From positions 1 to 8,120 of the forward strand of contig JAITDK010000143.1 in NCBI GenBank assembly GCA_031282605.1: 8,120 nt of DNA, read 5' to 3'. How positions within the stretch are numbered: position 1 is the first letter of the stretch; each line of letters opens with the position of its first letter. Of this stretch, positions 1 through 6,356 are shown one piece after another. Both the position numbers and the translations under genes were made by a program. A model generated the notes under the pieces. It worked only from the letters and a program-made list of their open reading frames with translations, was not told the DNA's origin and ran no database searches. The stretch comes from Oscillospiraceae bacterium (GTDB lineage: Bacteria; Bacillota; Clostridia; Christensenellales; Aristaeellaceae).

Positions 1-1004
1 ACCTCGGAGACCTGATCCATATCGTCCAGCGTCAGCGTGAGCGACTGACCCTCGACGCGCTCGACCAGCGGATCGTTGTTGAGTATCTCGCGCCAACCCT
101 GCTCGGCCGGACCGCCAAGCACCTGCACGACGAACTTGCCGGCGTCTACATTGGTGTCGATCGGGCTGGATCCGTCCTCGTTCTGCGCGTACTCCACTAC
201 CAGCGCGACCGCACGATTCCACACGTCCAGCGGGATATCGGTTGAGTTGTAATTGATCCATCCGCTCCCAAACGGCGCGGCGCCCAGCGCATACTCCTCG
301 GTGGGGGCGTTATCCTCGGCGGGAGCGTCGTAACCCTCCGGGAAATCCTCGCCCGCGTCCGGATTTACGGGCAGCGTGTTTCCGTCAGCGTCCAGGAACT
401 TCAGACCCAGGATATACAGATCGTTCTTGCCCGTATACGCGGAGCCGTCGTCCTGGGTGGGTTGGATCACTAGGTAGTTATTCGCGCCAGCGGCAAACGG
501 GCTTGCCACCTTCACGTATATATCCTTTGGGTTGCTCTCCGGCGTCTGCACGCCAAACTTGGATGTGGATTCCGTCAGTGCCGCCGGATCCTCTCCGATG
601 TACGCGTATACCGTGCCCGTCATCGGCCAGAACTTATCGTCCGCGCTTTTCAGTCCCAGCTTGATCACGACTGTCGATACGTTGGGCAGATCCTCCGGCG
701 ATAGCAGGCTTGACGCCGATATACCGATGAACGGCGTCTTAGCGCCTTGCGCGGCTATCTTCACCGCGGGCTGACCATCGAAGTCGCTCAGTTCCAGCGA
801 GAAATCCCCGCTCGTTCCTCTGCGCGCTCGATCCAGACGCAGGAACCCCGTGTTCCCATTACTAAAATCGACGACCGTAACGGCCGCTTTGATCGGCGCG
901 TCCGGCTGCCCCGCCCCATCGGCGACCGCGAAACCGCTCGTCGCCAGCACCATAGCCATCGCCAGCGCGAGGCAGGCTAGTCCAAATCCCTTGCTCATAA
1001 ACAT
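1..1004 (-). CDS. Secreted protein of unknown family, partial (C-terminus beyond the left edge)
   Basis: The reading frame is open from the ATG at 1004 to the window edge, giving 334 codons without a stop. A strong AAGGAGG (1010-1016) lies 5 nt before this ATG; a second in-frame ATG at 998 is the alternative start. Residues 1-28 are a clear signal peptide (Lys5, then a hydrophobic run ending in FAVA before an acidic Asp-Gly), so the product is exported. Residues 40-213 are rich in alternating hydrophobic residues and look like a beta-sandwich. Residues 215-238 form an acidic Asp/Glu/Pro/Ala linker. From about residue 246 a second domain begins with conserved-looking Trp and Tyr residues (GSGWINYN, VWNRAVALVVEY). 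The layout suggests carbohydrate-binding or surface-adhesion modules, but I do not recognise the family. It follows the MalG-type permease by 70 bp on the same strand, so it is probably in the same operon. It does not look like a typical solute-binding protein, and no lipobox is present. Confidence 0.85.
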   Translation of the reverse strand, partial: MFMSKGFGLACLALAMAMVLATSGFAVADGAGQPDAPIKAAVTVVDFSNGNTGFLRLDRARRGTSGDFSLELSDFDGQPAVKIAAQGAKTPFIGISASSLLSPEDLPNVSTVVIKLGLKSADDKFWPMTGTVYAYIGEDPAALTESTSKFGVQTPESNPKDIYVKVASPFAAGANNYLVIQPTQDDGSAYTGKNDLYILGLKFLDADGNTLPVNPDAGEDFPEGYDAPAEDNAPTEEYALGAAPFGSGWINYNSTDIPLDVWNRAVALVVEYAQNEDGSSPIDTNVDAGKFVVQVLGGPAEQGWREILNNDPLVERVEGQSLTLTLDDMDQVSE

Positions 1005-1074
1005 GACGCCCTCCTTCGTTTTGTCTCCATATAGCCTGATACTATAACCCAGTCCTGTATTGCGACACCCCCTA
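1005..1074 (-). other. Intergenic gap between the MalG-type permease and the secreted protein
   Basis: This is the longest gap within the operon (70 bp). It carries the AAGGAGG ribosome binding site of the downstream gene at 1010-1016. A TATAGT hexamer lies about 45 nt before the start codon, but no convincing -35 box sits upstream of it. I see no hairpin followed by a T-run, so read-through from the permease genes is the simpler reading. Confidence 0.4.
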
Positions 1075-2025
1075 TCATCCAACGATACCGCTGCGCTCCA
1101 CCCCCTCTATAAACCGCCGCTGCAATATGATATACAACACCAGCAGCGGCACAATCGCCAGCATGACGCCCGCGTACAGGTACAGCGTCGTCAGCGACGG
1201 GTCGCGGAGCTGATACAGGTTAGACACGCTCGCCTGCAGCCCAGAGATCTGCTTGCTTAGCACGATCCTAGGACTGATCGAGAACAGCTGCGCGTAGAAC
1301 TTATCGTTGAACTGCCATACCACCGAGAATATCAGCACGGTTAACGCCGACGGGACCGCGTTGGGCAGCATAACGCGCATGTAGGTATAGAACGCGCCGG
1401 CGCCGTCGATCTCCGCCGCTTCCTCTATCTCCTTGGGCAATCCCCTGAAGAACTGGGTGAATATGTAGATGTACAGTCCCGACCTCAACCCCGCGCCGAA
1501 CACAGTCATAATGTACATAGGCCACGGCGAGGCGAGCAGGTTCGGCGGCGTCAGCCCCAGACGAGTGACGATACCTAACGGATCGAACCGCTGGAACAGC
1601 ATATACAGCGGCAGCATGATCACATGCGACGGCATCACGATCATAATGATCAGACACCCGAACAGCAGCCCCTTCAGCGGAAATCTGAACCGCGCGAACC
1701 CATACCCGACCATCGAGCACACGATAGCCTGTATAACCGCCAATCCGCCCACGAACAGCAGGTTGCGCGGCAGTACGCTGGCGTAGCTCATTACCCTTAG
1801 AGCCACTTGATACCGCTCCAGCGTGGGGGTCTGCGGGATCATGTAGACCATCGGGTTGAACTGATCCGTGTTAGAGAAAAACGATCGCGCCGCGACCCCG
1901 AGCAGAGGACTGACGATCACGTATGACACGCCGATGATCAACCCCCATCTCAGCAGAGCCAGCAGCCATGACTTTGTCCCTGATATGATACGCCCACGAG
2001 TATTGCGCGACGTTTCGCTCCGCAT
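1075..2025 (-). CDS. Carbohydrate ABC transporter permease, MalG type
   Basis: This is the inner-membrane permease subunit of a CUT1-type sugar importer, 316 residues from the chosen ATG, which is slightly longer than the usual 275-300. About six membrane helices can be read. The EAA loop that docks the ATPase is well preserved as EEAAEIDGAGAF, followed by a conserved MLPNAVP segment, near residues 201-225. The C-terminus ends in the family signature QRRFIEGVERSGIVG. A GTG at 2034 is also possible as the start. I prefer the ATG at 2025 because AGGCGGTGA (2031-2039), one mismatch from the ideal ribosome binding site, lies 5 nt before it and would overlap the GTG start. The gene directly follows the MalF-type permease, so the two very likely form the heterodimeric channel. 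No ATPase gene is in the window. The substrate cannot be told from the sequence. Confidence 0.95.
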   Translation of the reverse strand: MRSETSRNTRGRIISGTKSWLLALLRWGLIIGVSYVIVSPLLGVAARSFFSNTDQFNPMVYMIPQTPTLERYQVALRVMSYASVLPRNLLFVGGLAVIQAIVCSMVGYGFARFRFPLKGLLFGCLIIMIVMPSHVIMLPLYMLFQRFDPLGIVTRLGLTPPNLLASPWPMYIMTVFGAGLRSGLYIYIFTQFFRGLPKEIEEAAEIDGAGAFYTYMRVMLPNAVPSALTVLIFSVVWQFNDKFYAQLFSISPRIVLSKQISGLQASVSNLYQLRDPSLTTLYLYAGVMLAIVPLLVLYIILQRRFIEGVERSGIVG

Positions 2026-2030
2026 TACCG

Positions 2031-2039
2031 TCACCGCCT
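2031..2039 (-). promoter_or_regulatory. Ribosome binding site that decides the MalG-type permease start
   Basis: On the minus strand the sequence AGGCGGTGA matches the 16S-complementary AGGAGGTGA with one mismatch and sits 5 nt before the ATG at 2025. It includes part of the stop codon of the upstream permease and also covers the alternative GTG start at 2034, which would then lack a site of its own. Confidence 0.6.
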
Positions 2040-3000
2040 AATTCTGGTAAAACGCGTGTTTCGATACAATCCCGCTGGCGGTCATCAATATCCCGCACAG
2101 CGCGATCATGCTCACCAGGCTGAACGCAGAACCCAAACCGTATTGCTTGGCCGCGCCGAATATCGTGTCGTACGACAGGCTGATCACATCGCTGGATACA
2201 AACGAATCCACCAGCGTATACACCATGTTCGTCACAATCAAAGGCGACACCATCGGGAATGTGATCTTCCAGAACGCCTCGTACGCCGTCGAGCCTTCAA
2301 TCCTGGCCACCTCATACAACGCGGGCGAGATCGACTGCAGCGCGGCCAAGAATATCACTATCTGAACCCCGCTGGACGTGATGATCGAGTTGATCCGCGA
2401 CACCGCGCCTACTATGTAATCAAGCGCCGCGCGGGGCATACCCAGGCTGCCCAGCATATCCACGTAGTACGACACATTGACGCCGCCGCCCGCCGCATTC
2501 ACCACAGTCGCCGACGCCGGCGACGTTCCGCCCAGCATCAGCGCGCGCGCCATATCCAGCGCGTCCGATATGGCTGGGGCGTTCAGCAGCACGGGCAGGA
2601 AGAATATCGCCCTCGCGGCCGTCCGTCCCTTAAAACGCTGGTTCAGCAGTATCGCCATGAACAGGCTGAAGAACAGTATCAGCGGCACGTCCAGCAGCAT
2701 GTTCCCGACCGAACTGGTAAGCGTCTGCTTGAACGTTGCGTGTTCCCTGAACGCGTATATGTAATGCTTCAATCCGGCGAACGCGAGGGTATAGCCGCCG
2801 TCCGGTTTCAGCGACAGATCCGACAGGCTGAACTCCAGCGTCAGCAGCAGGCCGCGCGCGTAGAACGCGACGAACCCCACTATGAACGGCGACACGAACG
2901 CCAACCCTACCCATGCCCTGCGCGCGGAGAGGGGTAGCTTCCTAACCAGTCTGCGATTCGGTATGCGCCCGACGGCGCCCTTACCCGTACTGACCGTCAT
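2038..3000 (-). CDS. Sugar ABC transporter permease, MalF type
   Basis: This is the 320-residue membrane subunit of a CUT1 sugar importer and partner of the MalG-type permease just downstream. Hydrophobic segments lie near residues 33-55, 97-120, 130-148, 208-226, 254-272 and 292-315. The ATPase-docking EAA loop is seen at 229-250 (YEVARIEGSTAYEAFWKITF), with Arg in place of the more usual second-half Ala of the motif but with the key Gly kept. The stretch SGVQIVIFLAALQSIS before it is typical of Paenibacillus-type permeases that I recall beside YIP1 and DUF5696 genes. A glycine- and serine-rich loop at about 150-205 separates helices 3 and 4 and is longer than in minimal family members. The ATG overlaps the stop of the DUF5696 gene (ATGA), and its binding site AAGGAGG (3008-3014) is encoded by that gene's last codons, so translation is probably coupled. 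Confidence 0.95.
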   Translation of the reverse strand: MTVSTGKGAVGRIPNRRLVRKLPLSARRAWVGLAFVSPFIVGFVAFYARGLLLTLEFSLSDLSLKPDGGYTLAFAGLKHYIYAFREHATFKQTLTSSVGNMLLDVPLILFFSLFMAILLNQRFKGRTAARAIFFLPVLLNAPAISDALDMARALMLGGTSPASATVVNAAGGGVNVSYYVDMLGSLGMPRAALDYIVGAVSRINSIITSSGVQIVIFLAALQSISPALYEVARIEGSTAYEAFWKITFPMVSPLIVTNMVYTLVDSFVSSDVISLSYDTIFGAAKQYGLGSAFSLVSMIALCGILMTASGIVSKHAFYQN

Positions 3001-5594
3001 CGCGCACCCTCCTTTATGGAGTAATCCATATCGTTATAGTCGATTATGAACTCCGTGCCGTCCTCGTATACCACGCGCTTCACGCCGGACGAGACCGTCT
3101 CATGCAGCTCAACGCTCAACCCGGCGACGCGCGACAGCGCGCCGTTGACCGTCGCGTACACTTGCGCCGCCGAATCCGACCAGTTATCGAACGTGGCGGA
3201 GTAATACGGGTTCAGCGCGGTGTACTTCATGTCGCTGGCCGGGGCGTAAGTAAAGGCGAAGTGCGGCGACGCGCCGTATTCGATCATCCGCAAAGCCGCC
3301 TCGCGCAGATCATAACCGCCGTCAGCGCCGCTCAGGTTCAGCGCGGAACCCGCGTACGGCACGCGTCCGCTCAGTATCATCCCATACCAGGGAATCTCAT
3401 CGTCAACGATCAGGAACGCGTTGTGGTACAACGGCGCATTGGATACGGCGGCGGCGTACGGCAGAGCGTAGGCGTTCGCCGCGCTGATCATCAACGGATA
3501 CTCGGCGGCCAGCGTCCCAAGGCTGCCGGCGACGAGTGATTCCGCCTCGTCACGGGTGATAATCTCGGTACGCTTGCGGTCGGAGACGAGTGCGCTGCCC
3601 AGATCGCGCAGCGATACCCCCGGCAGGTCGTATCGATCGAACGCGCGCAGGAACTGTTCAGCGTAGCGGCCTATAAACTTTGGTGACAGCAGGTTGGATA
3701 ATACCTCCCTATAGCCGCCCAGCGCGGAGTCGGTGTTGTAACTCAACGGATTCCACTGTCCTATCACAGCCGCGCCACCCTCGCCGTAGTAGCGCGAGTT
3801 TTCGACCGTGTACTGATAATGCCGCGACGAGTACGGCACACGCTGGAACGCTGTGTCTGAGAACAGTATGCCGCCGCGCGACTGAACGTCAAGCGCCAGC
3901 GATTGCAGCTCGCCTATGTCGCCCAATTCACTCACCGGCGTTATATGGTTCGCCGCGTCGTGATAATACCCGCGATTATACCATCCCTGATAGTTGACGA
4001 ACAGCCGCTGAACGCCGCCGTCCGACAGCGTTTCAACGATGGTCCGCGCCTGGTCGTATGTGGTCATGGGCGTTTGCCCTTCGTACGCTATATCCAGGAA
4101 GAACCGCCGTCCCATAACGCTGCCGATTATATCCACAAACATGGGGATATCCGTTTGTCCCGCCGCGATAATCGGTTCCGTCGCCGGTTTCAGCTTTCCC
4201 TCGGCGGTCATTCGTTCCCGCTCATACCGCGCCATACCGCTGTACCCGTAATATTCGTCAGTCAGGAACGTGTATCGGATAGAGATGTCCGGCTCGGCCT
4301 TACGCTTCTCAACCACTGGTATCAGCGTCTCGCCCGCGCCGCCGCTGATGCGCACCATCGACGCCGATCTCAGCGCGAAAACGGCGTTAATCGCGTTGTA
4401 GCTGTTCAGCTTGCCCGCGACGGACGCGCCGATCTGCGCCAGCGGCGCACCGTTCTCGATGCGGACGAGTATGCCGCCGCCGTCGCGCTGGATCCCGAAC
4501 AGCGCAAGCCGCGCTGGTTCCGATTGATCCAGCATAGCGTTCGTTATCAGCAGCGGATCCAGCCCGTATACATACTGCCGGTAATCCTCCGCCGTTACCT
4601 TGCCGTTATTGAACCGTATCAGCGAGCCGGAGCCGTTTGGCACGACGAAGTAGCCCTCCTCGTCCGTGCCGGCCGCGCCCATGAACGGCAGCGCGCGCAC
4701 GCTCTCGACGCTCGCGCCGCCCATCTCCTGAATGCGGCTTGAAGGGATCGAAACCAGCAGGCTGTCGCCCTCCAGCCGATACTCGATCGGAATCACAAAC
4801 CCGGCGTTCTCGTCCGCCATGCCCGTCTCCGCCTCGTCGCGGCGTCTATCCTCGTCGGTGTAGCCGATCTTCTCAAACTGGGTGATCATGCTCCGCTGCT
4901 GGTTGGGGTTGTTGATGATCGAGGTTATCAGTTTGAGCGTGCCCGGATGACCGTCGACGGTTTCCCAGCGGCGGATCAGCAGGTTTTGGGTGCGTTCATC
5001 CATCGCGCCGAGCGTCTCATTCAGCCGTTCCTCCGTGATGTATATGGGCAGCAATCCCGCCTTGGGCTTTGTGTCGCCCAGCGTATACGTCACCCGTATG
5101 CCGCCTGGGATCGAGCCGGCCTCAACCTGACCCAGCGCCGACGCCATCTTATATGACGTGATCTCCGCGGTCTGCCCGTTTGAATCGAAGTATGTCACGA
5201 TCAGCTGGGATTGCAGCGCCTCTTTGTTGGCGGGATTGGCGATAGGATCGGACGCCGCGCCGGGCGGGTTGGAGTATGTAACGCGGTTTGAGCGCTTGTC
5301 GAGCACGGCGATATTCCCGACGGACACGTTTACATACAGCGACAACCATTCATTCTCCGCCGCCAGCGCATAGCCGGGCAGCTCGCCCGAGGCGCTATCC
5401 AGCGGACTGAACTCAACCGCCTCAACGTACTCCGACGGCGGCGCGATCGCGGCCTTGTAACCATCGTACAGCCTATACCTCAGCGTGATATGCAGCTGAT
5501 ACGCGCCGAACCCCAGCCCGACCGCCAGTATCGCGATCAGCGGTATAAACCGCAGCCTGCCGGGCGCATCCCTTCTCGCCTGAGCCGCCGCCAC
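2997..5594 (-). CDS. Large membrane-anchored DUF5696-type protein, glycoside-hydrolase-like
   Basis: I recognise this as a DUF5696-type protein, about 865 residues from the GTG at 5594. An upstream ATG at 5618 would add 8 residues, but an ideal AAGGAGG (5602-5608) sits between the two, 7 nt before the GTG. Residue numbers here count from the ATG at 5618. A basic N-terminus and one helix (22-42) anchor it, with the rest probably outside. Residues 65-500 are beta-rich, resembling the mutarotase-like sandwich of many glycosidases. Residues 505-800 alternate strands and helices like a TIM barrel, with strand ends at GVQRLFVNYQGW (535-546), GGILFSDTAF (582-591), VSLRDLG (668-674) and FLIVDDEIPWYGMILSG (735-751). 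Asp588, Asp672, Asp739, Asp740 and Glu741 are candidate catalytic acids. A small beta segment ends the protein (835-862). Enzyme activity is inference. The gene lies between YIP1 and the permeases, which fits a role in glycan processing before uptake. Confidence 0.9.
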   Translation of the reverse strand: MAAAQARRDAPGRLRFIPLIAILAVGLGFGAYQLHITLRYRLYDGYKAAIAPPSEYVEAVEFSPLDSASGELPGYALAAENEWLSLYVNVSVGNIAVLDKRSNRVTYSNPPGAASDPIANPANKEALQSQLIVTYFDSNGQTAEITSYKMASALGQVEAGSIPGGIRVTYTLGDTKPKAGLLPIYITEERLNETLGAMDERTQNLLIRRWETVDGHPGTLKLITSIINNPNQQRSMITQFEKIGYTDEDRRRDEAETGMADENAGFVIPIEYRLEGDSLLVSIPSSRIQEMGGASVESVRALPFMGAAGTDEEGYFVVPNGSGSLIRFNNGKVTAEDYRQYVYGLDPLLITNAMLDQSEPARLALFGIQRDGGGILVRIENGAPLAQIGASVAGKLNSYNAINAVFALRSASMVRISGGAGETLIPVVEKRKAEPDISIRYTFLTDEYYGYSGMARYERERMTAEGKLKPATEPIIAAGQTDIPMFVDIIGSVMGRRFFLDIAYEGQTPMTTYDQARTIVETLSDGGVQRLFVNYQGWYNRGYYHDAANHITPVSELGDIGELQSLALDVQSRGGILFSDTAFQRVPYSSRHYQYTVENSRYYGEGGAAVIGQWNPLSYNTDSALGGYREVLSNLLSPKFIGRYAEQFLRAFDRYDLPGVSLRDLGSALVSDRKRTEIITRDEAESLVAGSLGTLAAEYPLMISAANAYALPYAAAVSNAPLYHNAFLIVDDEIPWYGMILSGRVPYAGSALNLSGADGGYDLREAALRMIEYGASPHFAFTYAPASDMKYTALNPYYSATFDNWSDSAAQVYATVNGALSRVAGLSVELHETVSSGVKRVVYEDGTEFIIDYNDMDYSIKEGAR

Positions 5595-5601
5595 AACCCC
5601 G

Positions 5602-5608
5602 CCTCCTT
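5602..5608 (-). promoter_or_regulatory. Ribosome binding site inside the longest DUF5696 frame
   Basis: AAGGAGG on the minus strand lies downstream of the ATG at 5618 and 7 nt before an in-frame GTG at 5594. The ATG itself has only a weak AGGG about 8 nt upstream. Strong AAGGAGG sites precede three other genes of this operon (starts at 1004, 3000 and 7842), which supports the GTG as the true start. Confidence 0.65.
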
Positions 5609-5621
5609 CGTCCGCCATCCC

Positions 5622-6356
5622 TTATGCCCTGAACGCCAGTTCGACATAGACGCTATAGAAGAACACATACACCTGGCGTATCATATCCGCCAGCAGCAGC
5701 GCGAAGAATACCAGGGCGAACATGGCCAGCACGGTCAGTATCAACGTCGCCAGGGTCTTGAGCAGCGTGTAATTGTGCACGGTCATCACGCCGGTCAGCA
5801 GGAGCATAGCCGTCCACGCCACGCCGAGCGCGATAATCAGCGTATAGAATACCTCTTCGCCGCTGGCGATAAACTGGCTGACCAGCGCGGCCAGCACGGT
5901 CGTTACGATCATCGGCAGCAGCGCGTATCCCGTCGCCGTCACGATGTCGCGGAACCGGCCTTCGCCGTCAAGCAGGCATGTCACAGACCAATTGCCCGCC
6001 GCGAATAACGCCAGCAATACGAATATCGCCGACATCTCCATCAATCCGTCTATGCTGCGCGGATCCACGTCGTTTACCACGAAGCTGGCGAATATCCTGT
6101 TGCCCGTGTAGCACGCCGAGAACAACGCCGCCATCACCGCGGCCAGCGGTACGGAACCCTTCCCGCGATAGCGTATCTCGTAGAATCCGTCTATCGGATG
6201 CGACGCTACGCGCAGCATAGCGCGCAGTTTTTCCGCGCCGAACGACGCCGACAGCCGCTCGCGCACGGCGCCCACAACGGAAGCCGCGCCTTTTTTAACG
6301 CCTTTTTTAACGCCTTCTTTAGGGAAAGTCCCGCCGCGCTTCGCCGCGTTAAGCAT
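5622..6356 (-). CDS. YIP1-family integral membrane protein
   Basis: This protein of 244 residues has a basic, probably cytoplasmic N-terminal segment (1-45) followed by the motif HPIDGFYEIRYRGKGSVP (53-70), which I associate with bacterial YIP1-domain proteins next to DUF5696 genes. Five membrane helices follow near 69-92, 108-126, 140-164, 168-191 and 199-227, the usual Yip1 count. The function of bacterial YIP1 proteins in such loci is not established; a role as membrane scaffold or accessory transporter subunit is only a guess from the neighbours. The ATG overlaps the last codons of the NHL gene by 8 bp and has only a weak binding site, so translation probably depends on coupling. The stop codon lies 3 bp before the longest possible DUF5696 frame. 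The N-terminus contains a 12-nt tandem repeat. Confidence 0.9.
   Translation of the reverse strand: MLNAAKRGGTFPKEGVKKGVKKGAASVVGAVRERLSASFGAEKLRAMLRVASHPIDGFYEIRYRGKGSVPLAAVMAALFSACYTGNRIFASFVVNDVDPRSIDGLMEMSAIFVLLALFAAGNWSVTCLLDGEGRFRDIVTATGYALLPMIVTTVLAALVSQFIASGEEVFYTLIIALGVAWTAMLLLTGVMTVHNYTLLKTLATLILTVLAMFALVFFALLLADMIRQVYVFFYSVYVELAFRA
6288..6323 (-). repeat. 12-nt in-frame tandem repeat in the YIP1 N-terminus
   Basis: Two exact copies of a 12-nt unit (plus strand GCCTTTTTTAAC, 6288-6299 and 6300-6311) are followed by a degenerate third copy (6312-6323). On the coding strand they give the peptide PKEGVKKGVKKG. Each exact copy has a run of six A. Because the unit is a multiple of three, copy-number changes keep the frame and would only lengthen or shorten a basic N-terminal segment. 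Confidence 0.85.

Noticed and set aside
972..1004. Lipoprotein signal in the secreted protein (Cys11)
   Set aside because: The Cys follows GLA rather than a lipobox and lies before most of the hydrophobic core; an ordinary signal peptide fits better.
1005..1074. Possible promoter before the secreted protein (TATAGT hexamer)
   Set aside because: No acceptable -35 hexamer is found at 16-18 nt spacing, and the gene lies in line with the operon.
2056..2937. Plus-strand open frame of 293 codons opposite the MalF-type gene
   Set aside because: It is antisense to a clear permease, very rich in Arg, Gln and His, and has no domain or membrane pattern; it is a by-product of the GC-rich codon use of the real gene.
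3903..4742. Plus-strand open frame of 279 codons opposite the DUF5696 gene
   Set aside because: It has the same Arg/Gln/His-rich composition and lies entirely within a well-supported gene on the other strand.
6288..6311. Programmed -1 frameshift at the A6G runs in YIP1
   Set aside because: The runs are read AAA AAA GGC, not in the A AAA AAG phase used by the dnaX-type slippery site, and no alternative product is evident.
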